This document shows, in pieces, positions 48,344 to 61,843 of a stretch of 64,000 bases of DNA. How positions within the stretch are numbered: position 1 is the first letter of the stretch; every line of letters begins with the position of its first letter. Under the pieces are notes generated by a model, which did not search any database, was not told the origin of the DNA, and was given only the letters and a program-made list of their open reading frames with translations. The position numbers were made by a program, and so were the translations under genes. The DNA is from Lepidurus packardi (taxonomy: Eukaryota > Arthropoda > Branchiopoda > Notostraca > Triopsidae), in contig JAKZAN010000219.1 in the NCBI GenBank assembly GCA_023053545.1, positions 1 to 64,000 of the forward strand, read 5' to 3'.

Positions 48344-51300
48344 ATGCTGCCCCAGCTGGTATCGCGGCCCGAGCCTCGACAGATCAGTCTCAGCAATCGG
48401 CTGCTGAGACATGAGAAGTAGATGATGGACTTTCTGTTCTACAGCGAGTACGACATCATCTACCTAGTATTTGAAGACAAGTATTCCTCCTCTTGACGCT
48501 CAAAAAGTATCTTAGCTCAGACACGCAGTCCATCTCTAGATCAAAGAAGGCAAGGATATTCGAACGCAGAGGATCTAATAAATGCGCAGACACCTGGGCG
48601 TAGCCACCGAGAAACTGCATATCCGTTTCCTACGTGAAGGCATCGACCTCGACCGTCAGCTGTATAGGTTATAGTAATTCTGGGAGGCTAAAGATGTGGC
48701 CCTGTTTCATCGATACTACTTCGCCAAATTCATCAACACGACCTACCTGAAGCATGTTCCTACTCTCATCGAAAACGAGATGAAACTCCTACGATCATAG
48801 GGCCATATCCTCTGGGCCCTCAGCAAGGCCGTGCATGCCCGGGAAAGCTGTCTTACAAAATTCAAAACCCAACTCATAAGGGAACTAAGTGCAACTGACG
48901 TCTACGAATACCTATATGTAATGAAGCAAAAGAGCGCATTCCACGAACGCAAGAGCGACGTGCAGAAATACTCAGCACAAGGGTACAAACTGGACTAAAA
49001 CATCATCACTGACAAACAGACGAACATTTGGAAGACCAAACTCGAAGTTTTCTTTGACACTTTCTCGCATTTGAAGCGATTGACATTCTACCTGATTGAT
49101 TTGGTGCTGACCTGGAAACAGTACATCTACTCTCTGACCAGCGACCAGAAGAAGCAGCGAGAACACATCACTTTCTACTGTTTCGAGGAGAACTATCTTC
49201 TCAAGATCCTTAACGACCTGTCTTTCCTGAAAATGTCGTTCCTGTCCAACTTCTTCCACTTTGCCATCAGGAACGATCCTTTCCTGCTCTGCCCTATAAT
49301 ACACTTCTAGAACAAGGACAATATCACTCCCGACGACTTGCTACTCAAACAACTCATTTTCCCGGACGACCAGGAATACTACGAAATCGTCAAGAAGCTC
49401 CAAGTGCTCTCCTCAGAGTATCTCAACAACATCTAGAAAAGACGAACCTACGACTTGAACAGACGGAGACAGCGTAGCCACATGTCGAACTCACAGCCTA
49501 AGCTCACTGGACCTTCAAAGAACATTTCCAGTCCACGTAAACCAAGTGGATCCTTTAAAGTACTCAAAGAAAAAGACTCAAGTTCTATTAAGTTTATTAG
49601 TCTCAAAGATCCAACTAAAATAAATGTATTCTCAGCCCAGACGAAAGGCAGGGACGTTGCTATTTTACCAGAGCTGGAACAGAATTCACAAATAAGCTAA
49701 ACGAGTTCCCCGACCAAAACTCTACGAGGATCAAGAGTACTCACAAAAGTAGATATGTAGAGTCCAGCATTTGAGAATCTCAAGGCATAAATAGTTAAAA
49801 AACTTAAGGTGGATTTTCTGGCCTCACAAAAACTGAGTACACTCTCAAAAATCTACAGTCCAGGAACTGCTGACCAGGAACTCAAGGCACTCATCGATGA
49901 ATCAATTAAAGAAGCTGTGAAAACTGTGCTCCCCTACGAGCATATACCATCTAAGAACACACAATAAATCCGCTTGATCAGCAAATCCATCAAGGAGGAC
50001 GCTCTCAAAACAGAGCTTGCCAAGATATTTAAACGCTATCCTCCTCAGTTTCTCGACATGCAGATTCCCTTATCGCAGCTCTAGGATATCCTACATCATT
50101 CTCTTTATTGCATCATTCTGCAGGCTCTCATGGACAATGAGCCGTTGGGTTATATATTCTGCGGTCTTCCTCTGGAGTAGTTCAGTTCCTTTGCTGGCAT
50201 CAAAGTCATTGAAGTCTATCACATCCTAACTCTCAATGTGCAGAACCTCAAAGATGTAATTGTCAAGACAACAGAGTTTCTCTGGAAGTACGAGGATTGT
50301 TTCTAAATCGTGTATAATCTGATGGCTCCAGCCACTGCCCCCCATATTATCGAGTTTGTGAAGACTATCAGCTAGCAATTGAAAGATCAGTGTCTGGTCA
50401 TCGCTAAACAGGCCTATTCTCATACGGAGGAAACACGGCTAATATTCAAACGCAAGAATGCCAATACCAACTATATCCCAAACCCCACCCCTGAGAGTCT
50501 AACAGTGAACCTCAGACTGCTACACAGTTGTGAGAAGCTAATCAACTCATCCTAGCAGGAAAACAAAACCAGGAGAAACCCAGATCAAGAGTCAATGTGT
50601 TAATATATGTTTTGTGAAGCATTAAAGCGCTTCACATCGCCCGAGGATATCCTCACAATGAAGGAGAAATCATAGAATAAAATCAAACTCAGGCAAGTCC
50701 TCGACCTTGTCCTCAAAACAGAAAAACCAGAACAAGCGAATCCTGATGTTCAGTTGATCGTGAAGCCTACGATCACCTAATTGAACCTTTCCTTAAAGGA
50801 AGCCAGATCAAAGCTTATTGAGTTGGGCGATGCGAAGAAGGCCAACAATGTGAGCCTACTGTAAATGAAACTTAAACTAGACTTTAAACATAAAATACAG
50901 TTGGCTATGCATCAGGATAACCAGTACTACAAGCTAGGCATCGACAGTCAGATCGAAGTGGTAATAGGCGAGGGTGCCAAGGGATACCTTATCAGAGCAT
51001 CAAACTGTCCCTTAAAGATGTTGGTGCTGCCTCTAAACAGACTTACAGAAGAGCCAGTTCTAATGCAGATGAACAACATCGCCACGGACTATATTATAAG
51101 AACATAAGCAGCGAAGGGAATCTGGATACCAATGGTGAGATATCCCAAATAATTCAGTGATCGTGATGCAGTCTACAGCAAGATACGGGAGACCGAAGAT
51201 ATGAAAAATCTAAGAAGACACTTCCTCTACTTATCATAATAGGTGGAGTGGTGGACTCACGTGCAACTGCAGAACGGGGTCACAGTCTAACTAGTATAGA

Positions 51301-51389
51301 GTGACATTATGATCAAAAAACCATTCCTGCTGGGCATCTATACTCTAGACATGGTGCCGGTGTACGGACGCATCTAGTCCGACAATTGA
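48344..51389 (+). CDS. Large unknown protein (1001 aa)
   Basis: Two exons (48344-48480 and 48521-51389, 40-nt intron starting exactly at 48481) totalling 1002 codons, ending at TGA 51387-51389. I read exon 2 through and found no other TGA. It is a soluble, mostly helical protein: a charged N-terminal helical half (to about 49450), a Ser/Pro/Lys-rich linker with short basic repeats (49455-49760), then a second helical/beta domain with LGYIFCGLPLEEF and, near the end, EWWTHVQLQNGVTVELVES. No membrane spans, no motif I can name. It lies 111 nt upstream of XPF on the same strand and does not look like part of it. Confidence 0.7.
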
Positions 51390-51500
51390 TGGTATTATGC
51401 TTATGTCAATACGTATTGTATGTAATAATCATCCGAAAGATGTCTAATTGATTAATAATTTTCGCCATCCCTAAAAATTTATATTACTTAGATTTCGTAA

Positions 51501-54284
51501 ATGATCAATTCTGTGAGCCGATCCGCCGGAATCCCCCAGCTTATCTTCCAGTCCATTCCTCAGCAGGAGAACACTTTCCTTATAATTACCCAGGGATCCA
51601 TCAGTCTCAGCCATGTCTTAGCTTATACTTTACTCAATATGCGTCCCCAGGAACTCTATCTTTTTGTGGACTGGCCTGACAATTAGATGTACTTCTGCAA
51701 CTCTAACTTGAAGCAACTAAGGACTCAACTGTTGCTCTCAGGAAACCATGATGTGGGTACTCTAGCGGATCTGACAAAGATCAACACTCTGACTAAATAA
51801 AAAAGGAAGTAATGCTATATTAGGGGAGGGGCCTATTCTGTATCGTCGACAGTGATGCTGCTAGATCTTGTGGGGCAGAGTGAACTGAGTCCTCATCTAG
51901 TGTCTAAGATCTTCTTTAGAGATGCATAGTTTGTCTAAAGCTACAAAGAAGACCTGCCTTGGATTCAGGAGCTACTTGTAAAACGCAATCCCGACATCCA
52001 AACAGTGCTAATATGCAACAACGCCCACTACTTAACAGTCTAAAGCTTTGAAAAACTATACCGGATGTTTCTCATCAAGAAAGTTGTAATATGGCCTTAC
52101 GGGAGGAAAGAGATTCTTGACACTATTGAACGATACCGCCAGGAAAAACGAGATTTCTAGGAGACATAGTACAGTGTGCAGTATACGAAATCCGAAGCAA
52201 GGATGCAGGAGTTACTCTAAATCCTCTTGAAGTCTTTGGAGTCTGCTTCCAGGAACAGCAAGAAAGGTCCCTCTTAAAACGCCAAGACTTATTATGAAAT
52301 CTTTATGAAGTAGAAGCAAGACTTTATAAAAAATGCAGTTGGCTATGGCAACAATCAGCAGATGACTGCACTCAATCAAGTCCGGAGTCTCATGTTCAGA
52401 CTACCCAATGCGAGTCCTCTGGATTTGTATCAACAGGTACTCGCAAAACTGTGCTCCAAGGAAGAAATGAGTATCTGGTCAGGGTGCGCCAATACAGTTG
52501 ATGAGAGCATTGACGAACTAACTAAGTTGTGCTTCAGCAAACTGTTTGATGTTAAAGTGACCCAGATTCAGCCTAACCTTGTTAAGGTGAAGGCAGGAGA
52601 AAAGGAACATACGATTAACTGTCTTTACGAATTCGAGTTCACCTATCCAAGTCCTAAGAAAATGAATGTCCTTGTTTCAATCCTTGACAAGATATCAGAA
52701 CAATATGAGCAGGAGTGGATGAGTAATGGCCGGACACCTATGACTGTATGGGTGCACACTGCAGATCAGAATATAAGCAGTACTCTCCATGAAGAACTCA
52801 GAGGAAGGGTATATGGGTGCTCACAGTTTCTGAAGTTGAGAAGCATTTTCCAGTTGTTGATTAGGCAGTCGGAGTAAAGGGCAGGAAAAATAAATGCAAT
52901 CGTGAATAGGAAATACTATGGAAGTAAGAAGTAGGGAGGGCCAGTGACCGACTTGGAGGAAAATAGGAACTTGTTTATGTAAGCACTATTCGACGAGCTC
53001 AAGTAGTTTTTCCAAGAAGTAGACTTCTTCGAAGAAAAGAACATGATTACCCAGCCAGAGTAAACTGCACAAAAGTTCCGTCTTAGCCAGACCTTGCATG
53101 ACAATTCTAGACCATCACTTGGAGGTGTAGCTCAGCAGGAGCTGGAGAAAAGAGCTCTGAACCTGGTAGCCCTCAAGGAGACCCTAATCAACAAGAAATT
53201 CAAATACATCAACATAGAGACTTTGGATTTCAGCTGTATGGAGAAAGGAATCTTGAATGATTCTTTGGAAATCATTTGGAAGCAAAAACTACTGGTCATC
53301 GTCAACTATTCTTCCGATATTGGGATGGTTGCAGGGTTTATCAATCAATATCAGCCCACCCAAGCCATACTCTACAATCCCAAGGTTTCCGTCCTCAGGT
53401 ACCTATACCTTTCCAAAGATCAAGGCGTGAACACCGAATCTTTGAAGAAGCTACATGTCATCAATGTCAAGAAATCCATTTAGGAATCCATCTACATCCA
53501 CTCGGTAGTCAAGGAAGATCAGATGTTCTGGGAGATATCCAAGCGACGGGTGAACATGCCTGTCTACAACGAAGACATCAATGGTCGGGTAGAAATAATT
53601 CAGGAAGACAGGAAGTACAGGGATACTCGGGTTGCTTTGAATAAAATGGAGAACACTGAAAATCTTGCGCTCTTCAATATGGGCCAACGGTTGGCACCGA
53701 AAAGGCACTATTATGTGATTGTCGACAAAAGATAGTTCAAGTCAGGATTGCCTTCAGCCCTATACCACAAAGGGTTTGAAGTTGTACCGATCTTTCTGAA
53801 AGTAGGAGATTACATCCTGGCGAACGACGTGGCTATTTAGAGGAAAGCCGTAGAGACTAAGGATATCCATGAGTCTCTACGTTCAGGAAGACTCGAAGAC
53901 CAAGTCTCAAAGATGCACAAGAAATTTAGCCACTCCTACATACTTATCTAGTTCACTGACAAAAGCAACTTCAAACTGGAGAGACTAAGCCAATTTCAAG
54001 CCTACAATAAGACTGAAACCTATAACTACAATGTCAGACGAGGACTGATGGGTATTCTAAAGAAATATCCACGAGTCAAAGTGATATGGAGCAGGAGTTG
54101 CGAAGAGACAGCCTAGTACTTCAAATTTTTGAAGCAAGGAAAGATTGAACCCGACATAAGCCTGTTCCAGAAGGAGGAATAAAGCATTTAGTAGCCCGAA
54201 GTGAGAATTGAAGAGACTAAGAAACAAGAAAAACTTGATCCAGTACTAAACTAGCTTCCCCAGGAGGATCGGGTATCACTATGA
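51501..54284 (+). CDS. ERCC4: XPF/Rad1-type structure-specific endonuclease subunit
   Basis: 927 aa, one exon. XPF with ERCC1 cuts 5' of bulky DNA lesions and at branched DNA. The N-terminal half matches the inactive SF2 helicase-like region: GGAYSVSSTVMLLDLVGQSEL, then SFEKLYRMFLIKKVVIWPYG. The C-terminal ERCC4 nuclease domain reads YYVIVDKRQFKSGLPSAL, EVVPIFLKVGDYIL, then AIERK with the Glu encoded by TAG (53838-53840), and YILIEFTD with Glu from TAG (53949-53951); both are invariant-type Glu. Odd: the acidic residue after ERK comes two positions later than in ERKx3D, and the protein stops soon after the nuclease domain, so the C-terminal (HhH)2 dimerisation domain is absent. The start is the first ATG after the upstream TGA. 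Confidence 0.92.
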
Positions 54285-54383
54285 TACATATAATACCTTA
54301 ATTTATTCAGAGTAAATACTAAAAAACTTAGAAAAAAATAAAGTCTGCAGAGATAAAGGATGGCTGTTTATAGTGTCAAAAAA

Positions 54384-56213
54384 TCAGATAAGCTTTTGCA
54401 AAGCCAGTTTTTATCTTTTGTACTCCAAGAACCTCTTCAGGTCGGTAGTCACTGCTTTGAAGAACTTCGACTTGTTGTTCATGTTCTGCATCACACTAAG
54501 GCCGCCTTCTAGCAGGGGTAGCCACCCTAGTCCCACGAAGATCTTGTCGAAGTCTTAGTTAGAGTACACGTCGAATAGCACGTCCAGACACTCGCATTGC
54601 AGTGTTATGTCCTGGTTGGCTATCATGAATCCTTTCATGTAGGTGCCGATAGCCTCGTTTTAGGCAGCAGTCACCTGCTTTTTCTCAGGGTTGAATTATA
54701 GCTCTATGAGTTCCAAAAGCTGCATCAATGTTTTGTTAAGTAACTTTAGATACTCCTGGTTGGATATCGTGAGAAGTTTGCTGCTCCATTGGATAATGTG
54801 AGGCTTCAAACTACCTGCTGGCAATTCCTTCGCCAACTTCCGTACGCATTCCAATATCAGCTCCAGAATAGATACGCTAATCTACACGCCGAACACAGGA
54901 GGAACCTGAGTCACTGTGCTGAAAATCTTCACACAAGCTTCAGCAACTGCAGATCGGTTATGCACGGTCAGAGTGTTACGGATAACTCTCCATGACAATT
55001 CAACAAGGACTTCTCCTTCAAGGAAACTGAGCTGTGCGTTTCTGACGACACCTTCTAACGAATTGAGTTTAGATTTTATGCTGGTTTTTAAGAAATCGCT
55101 GTAGCTGGAAGGGACCTCAGGCTCCTTCAGAGATGACTTGGGATCATCCTCACCCTAATCGTCATTCGAGTCATCCTATTCCTCAGTTTCTACGAGGGTG
55201 AGTAGCAGCCCAGTCATACACTCTGCCATTTCGACACCTTCCAAAAAGATAGTACTGAGTACGACTTCCTTTTTGTTTTTGCACTCTTTTTAAACCTCTT
55301 CCTCGATTTCATTATCATCTTCCTCCACGTCTTCCTCTAACATTTCCTGTTCTGTGGCTTCTTTCTCGTGGACGGGTATCTCGAAATGTTTCATATATTC
55401 TTCTTCCAGATTCATCCCATTGATCACGTGGTTGATGATATCCACGATTTCCTTGGCACTTTTCTCGTCTCCCACTCCGATCACCACGAGAAGATACCCG
55501 CAAAGACACTTGAGTTTGTTGGTGCCCTCTCGCAGCATACTCTGCAATACTGGCTGTTCCCTTTCCATCTGTCTGATTGTTTCGGACAACTTGGTGTACT
55601 CTCCCACGATGCTCAGGAACTCTACTAATATCTCCGAATCGCGCATCAGCTCTGACTTCTGGAGAGCCGCCATTCCACATACCACTGCGAACTGCAGCTC
55701 AGGAGTCTGTTACAATTGACGGAGTTCAGCATAGTTTTGGGACTCGATAATGGTTATCAACAACAAATATACTCCGTTTGCTACTTTCTTAACGAGACTC
55801 TCATTTTCCTCAGTGGCAAGTCGCTTTAGCAGGTTGTTAATGAACTTCATCAGCCCCAGTTCCATGACCTTTACTGCCAATGTACTGTCCAAGTTCATGA
55901 TGTTTTTGACTGCATAGAGAGCGACGTATGTCACACTCAGCTTATCGTCAGCCAGCCTCAGGAGCAGCTGTTTGAGGGTTTACACATCGCGCAGTTCATC
56001 GGGAATTGTAGAAATATTGACCAGTAGAGTAGCGACCTCTTCGCGGACAGAATCAGAGAGGCTTTTCAGCTTGTCAAGAAGGTCAGGAGTGGACTGGGGA
56101 TCTTCTTCGTCGATGAAATCTTGTTCTTCTTCATCGGAAGAAGTTGCTTTGTTGTGGATGGGATCGTACTTGTACTTGGATCCTCTGTTCTTTTTGAAGT
56201 TGGGCTTGATCAT
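54384..56213 (-). CDS. HEATR3: HEATR3/SYO1-like ribosomal-protein chaperone
   Basis: 609 aa HEAT/ARM-repeat protein, single exon from ATG 56211-56213 to TGA 54384-54386. HEATR3/Syo1 carries ribosomal proteins uL18 and uL5 into the nucleus for 5S RNP assembly. The N-terminus begins MIKPNFKKNRGSKY followed by an acidic stretch, as in the family. Then come repeated armadillo-type helices (LLRLADDKLSVTYVALYAVKN). A central very acidic insertion lies at 55300-55380 and a second one near 55160. The C-terminal signature LQCECLDVLFDVYSNEDFD, with DLKRFLEYKREKL at the end, matches HEATR3. It converges with XPF, 99 nt apart. The start was chosen over an upstream in-frame TTG because it is the first ATG. 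Confidence 0.88.
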
Positions 56214-56579
56214 CAGGGTTTTCAACAATACCTCAAATTACGTAATAATAGCTGAATTATAATGATAGAGAGGGGGGGTTTTGTACTTTCCAAGGCTGAC
56301 CAAATTCGATTATTTGCCTGACCTTATAGGATGATTAAATAGACCCAATTGAATAGATACTAGTGTTATCAGAATCAAGTTTAAGATGACCTTTAAGGAA
56401 GCAGAGCTCAAGTTTATCGCTTTAATTTTGCAGGAATCAGACCCCAACAGGATATGCTTTGCTCAGGAAAATAAGGAGTCTGATAATAAATTCTACAATC
56501 TGAGCCTTACACCTTGAGGTGCATTATTGAATTTTATATAAGCTTTATCTTGCTCATATAAAGAGCACACCTCAATCAT
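56214..56579. other. Intergenic between divergent genes
   Basis: Promoter region for HEATR3 and the next plus gene. It contains a G7 run near 56272-56278 and a short ATG frame of 44 codons at 56386-56517 that I do not count as a gene. Confidence 0.4.
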
Positions 56580-57584
56580 ATGGAACAAAAATAAATGGTG
56601 GTCCTCCCCCTTCTTCCCAGACTCAATAATCCATCCCCTGAATCTCCGATCCGCACTAACAAGTCGCCTGTCCTCTCTGCCCTTCCTCTCTCGCCCAACC
56701 ATCACTAAAACTCCCGATCTCCACCCAGGAACGATATTGCCTTTCTGAGCCGCAATAAGGGAAGTCCTACTCCTAATAGCAATAAGGATCAGTGGTACTT
56801 GGATACCCGATTTAACAGTCCGTACATGGTAGAAGTCCAGAGATATGGCCAGTACAGCCGTCTCAAAAGGAACTCGGGCAAATCGCAGAAGCTTTAGAGG
56901 ACACCCAAAAGCAATAAAAAAAATCGGAAAACTCCTGTAGCCGCGGTTATTCAATCATAATAAGACCACAACAAACTCATCATTGAAGATATCGGCTCCC
57001 AAATTGACAGGCTTAACAACGCCGCTAAAGCTATCCTTAGAAAGCCTAAACCCTTGGACACGCCTCAAGAAGTGACTCGCAATTAAAGCTACCGAATGTT
57101 CAGGCCCCACAACTACTCTGTCCATACGAGTTGCTTTCTTAATAACCTAAGTCTCCAAAATGCTTCAGGTCTGGGCTCTAACCGACACCAGCGCAATCTT
57201 GTGGGTTACACTGAATCTCTGGTGACACCTATCGAAAACTCTCTGAATGCATTTACCATCAAACCCTACTACTAGCGTTAATTCCAGCAACTCACTGATA
57301 TCAGGCTCAACGATCCGCCTAGAATCGTTCGTAAGCGCCTCATTACATAAAACGCACTTGAGAAACTCCCCCATTATAATGAGTTAAGGAGGGGGTCTTC
57401 TCCAATTGGCCACCCAATAAGGTTACCTACTGTGTTGCAGCGAGGTAGCGGATTACCAAGCAGGAGATACCGGACAGAAGCAACGGCCCCAGAGAAGCAC
57501 AAAAAACAAGTGAGCGACTGTCTGGAGGGCTGGCGAATCCACGGCAACGAAGACTATACCGAAATAGCAGGAGTGGAGTGCTGA
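56580..57584 (+). CDS. Basic, disordered hypothetical protein (334 aa)
   Basis: A continuous frame from ATG 56580 (alternative ATG 56595) to TGA 57582-57584, with about nine UAR codons read as Glu. The composition is Asn/Ser/Pro/Arg-rich and strongly basic, with short motifs SPNHH, RTPKSNKKNRKTP, and SPIGHPIRLPT. A possible short helix lies around QIDRLNNAAKAILRK. No catalytic domain or membrane span. It reads like a cytoskeleton-associated or nuclear linker protein; I cannot assign it. The longest minus-strand ORF here is its antisense shadow. Confidence 0.55.
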
Positions 57585-57760
57585 CGAAAAAGCAAAAACA
57601 AATGTTTGTTTACTCTTTGTTCTTATACGTGCGTCATATTGTTAAAAAAAAATAATCATTACAAAGGCTAAACATTTAAACTTTGGTTTAGATTCTCGAG
57701 TGGAGGCTCATAATCAATATATTATACTCAATCGGACTGCATCCTAATTATATCTCACTC

Positions 57761-59085
57761 ATGCAGAACTCTGATAAGCAGGATCAGCTCTCCATGGAAG
57801 ACCAGAGTTCCAATCCTGAAGAAGCAAATAGCCCCGATCTGGCAGAAGACCAAGATTTAGAGCCTGAGCTTGGCAAAAAAAGACCACATGAAATCCGCCA
57901 TAATAAACTCCATATGCGCAAACTGGTTCACCAAGCAGCCAAAAAGCAAAACCAGGTCGCAGAGCAGCAAGTCACGCCTATAGTTAATCCCGTGGAGTAC
58001 GCACAACTCGATGCCAACTCGGAAGGGATCTTCCTGTATAAACCCGGAGTCGAGCTGCCTAACCTCTATCCGTTCATGTCCCAAACCGTAAGCATCCTGC
58101 TACTTTGTGACCATTGCCTACTCCATTCTGTGCCGTCTGAACACTTTACATCGCAGACTGCAATATTTTCAATTCTAACCAAACCTTCTAGTGCTAATCT
58201 AACCCTAACATATTGACAATCGATTTAGATTACGATCATCATCGCTTCCGAATACATCAATAAGAACAATCCTGAGTACATTAAGCGCAGACTCTACGGC
58301 ACTGACGCCTATACTTCCAACTCTGACGCTGTCTGCATCGCAGTCCACTGTGGCTTCATAAATGTCAATACTTTCAATCACAAGAAGCATGAAGGCATCG
58401 AACTCTACTGCAAGGTCGCTAAACCCAAGAAAACTTACGCAAGTGCTAATAAAAATGGACTTGTCTCCAAACTCGTCAAGGGCTACAACGGCAACGCTAT
58501 CAAACCATAGGGTTTCAAGCCTCTTCAATATTTGCCGCCACTAGAACTACTCGAGAAGTATGCGGAGAACATGCACGTGCCTATCGGGACCAAGCGTATC
58601 AGGCCTAAGCCAAAGAACATCAGCTCAGTGATTCCGATCCCAGAAACGCATATCCTGTTCAATATGAATAATGAGCCAGCCTACAAATACTCTATCTTCA
58701 ACATTGCGGACAAAGGTTTCGACAAAAGTTAGTGGGTGATCAAGAAACTAGACCACAGCGTACTATACCTGGAAGGCGAAGACGTCAAGTACTAGATCGT
58801 AAAAGGTACGCAATCCATATCGAATCATTGTATTTGTTGTTTGCGTGTGTAGATACTGTGAAGGAGTTCTTCGATGCTTTCAAATTCTCGATCGTGAAAA
58901 ACCCTGAGAAGGCTGATAACGATTACTTCGCCAAGCACCCTCCTCCCCTAGCAGATGACCTGGTTGATGTCGTGCAAAAAGACTTGGAATGGGAAGAAAT
59001 CCTGTGGGGCAATAAGTCCATCAAGGTCAAAGACAAAGAGTTCACCGGACTGCGCAGTTTCAAGTACTACAGAATGGCCAAATGA
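57761..59085 (+). CDS. Rxt3-like protein (HDAC complex subunit family)
   Basis: 378 aa in three exons (57761-58087, 58229-58805, 58853-59085; introns 141 and 47 nt, sum 379 codons). After an acidic/Gln-rich N-terminus comes a conserved-looking domain: ITIIIASEYINKNNPEYIKR, then RLYGTDAYTSNSDAVCIAVHCGF. This resembles the Rxt3 domain, where a WG/YG-T-..-YT-DSD pattern precedes a hydrophobic strand ending in HCG. Rxt3 belongs to the Rpd3L/Sin3 histone deacetylase complex. The C-terminal third has PPPLADDLVDVVQKDLEWEE and ends MAK before TGA 59083-59085. The first intron is unusually long for this window but holds an in-frame TGA, so it must be removed. The family call is from motif resemblance only. 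Confidence 0.7.
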
Positions 59086-59194
59086 TCTCGAAAAACTAAG
59101 TCAGAATCTTGGAAACGCGTTGATAGAAATATATGGGTCGGTAGATCGTAAACAATTACAGTCGATATATACGTAATATTAGGCATCTAGACTT

Positions 59195-60018
<824 letters not shown>

Positions 60019-60282
60019 GGGTGTGTATATCGATCTATATGGAGAAAGTACTGATTAAATTGATACTGCAAATTAAAATAAAATTGTAAGGGGTAGACTC
60101 AAATAGTATTATTTTATTTGTTGGGTGCCAAATATAGAGGAGTCTTGGGGGGTTTATGCAAGGATTGGACCATTAAACAAGTACTCACGGGATATATCGT
60201 GTTACTTACCCGATGAAACATAGAGCCTGAAAATAAATACAAAAATGGAGCAAGTAGAAAAGCAATGGGAAGATAAGTGCAA

Positions 60283-61578
60283 TCAAGACGACACTTTATT
60301 CCAGTAGAATTTGTGCAGCTGTGGTCGAGAATCGTGTATCGAAGAGTTGGTTCTGCCAGTGCTCTTCGCACTCTCCTCCAGGACTGAAGCCACTTCTGCG
60401 ATTTTCTAGATCTGGGATTTGTTAACATTGGGAGAGCTTAACCCCTTTGGTGATAATATCTGTTTTTGTGTGATCCTCTCTTCGGCAAAGTCCGAATCCT
60501 TAGGTGATTGCAGCTCGACTTCAGAAACTGTCAGAACGTCCTATTTGGGCAACTAGAGTGGGGACTTACAATTTTATCGACAAACTACGTATCTGTAGTT
60601 TACTTCGGACTTATACATATCGATATTCTATTTGTAGCAGTCAGAGTTTAGTCTAGTAGACGCATTCTGAGTTGAAGGCATCGAGTCGTTGGCTTTGGCA
60701 ATGATTACATAAGGATTTCTGGAGGACGCTTGCATAGTGGTTTGGGGTATCTTTTCGTTGTTATTTCTCGTGGCATTAAACTGATTGAACGTGTTGAGGC
60801 TGTTATTCGTGATGTTAGAGAGGTGGCGATTGTAGTGTGTAGTCACAGGAGCGTTGTTTTTTGTAATGATCTGTTCGAGTCTGTTGGCTGGCTTAAAAGC
60901 ATCCTGCGTGCGATTTGTTGTTTTGCTAGTATTCAGAGTCTATTTTTTGGAAGGCTTGGTCATATGATGTTTGGAGAACTGTAACTCAGAAGCTGGCTAA
61001 GGATAATAGTGCACGGGTGCAGAAACTCTCGGCCCCGACTGCTGGTGTGAGTTGTATTTGCTGCTTGACCTATTTAAGATATTATTTGAAGAACCAGTAG
61101 CATTTTGGTAGATCGAATGTGATGGCGGACAAACAACAGATGTTAAAGGCCTACCAGCATAGATTATGCAGTGTTGTGAGCTAGCTGTTTGGCTAGGGAC
61201 GAACACAACTGGAGAAGCAGCCCTCCTCTCGACTGAGCTGCTTAAATTTCGATGGATTGTGTGGTTAGAGCCTTGCCGCGGGACTAAATGTCGGGTGTCT
61301 GGCTGCGGTTCGTAAGTGATAGACATACTTTGACTGCGATATACAGGCAGACTATTTTGAGATTGTGCTGGACAGAGATTGATTGGATTGCGAGAAGACT
61401 GGATTGGTAGTTGTTTGTGCTGTGTATCTGTGGCTGATGTGTTGGGCTTCTTATTCTCCTTTTTATCTTTGCTGGTGACTCGGATGTACTGGCGGTTGCG
61501 GGAGTAGCGTCCAGGAGATGCTGGGGGAGTATCAGAAGGGACAAGGAGTACGGGATGCTGCCGATCTCTGGAGAACAT
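60283..61578 (-). CDS. Ser/Asn/Pro/Gln-rich disordered protein (431 aa)
   Basis: A single frame from ATG 61576-61578 to TGA 60283-60285; I scanned it codon by codon and saw no other TGA, with about ten UAR codons read as Glu. The product is low-complexity: rich in Ser, Asn, Thr, Gln, Pro and Arg, with SDTPPASPGRYSRNRQYIRV near the start and no predicted ordered domain or membrane span. A slightly more acidic, possibly helical C-terminus (EVELQSPKDSDFAEER) follows. Function not recognised. Convergent with the neighbouring Rab? No: both are on the minus strand, the Rab starting 265 nt downstream. Confidence 0.55.
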
Positions 61579-61843
61579 AAGTACTTCGGGATATTTATTT
61601 TTGGTAGTGGGTCGTAGCAGCGTTTCTCTGACTTGAGTTTAGTATTAAAACAAATAACAGCAACTAATTTACAATAAAAGTTTGATAAAATATTCATGAC
61701 CAATATAAACATGTATAAATAATTTATAATTGATAAAAAAGAGGGAGTTTAGAAATCATTATTCCGATCAAATCGCACAACCTTATATTTCTTTAATCTT
61801 AGCACAACTCCTCTCTCTCTGCAGTTTTGAGATACTTCTCAAC

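Noticed and set aside
56386-56517. Plus-strand 44-codon ATG frame with plausible composition
   Set aside because: Ends in TGA before any donor site that could link it to the downstream gene; too short to support alone.
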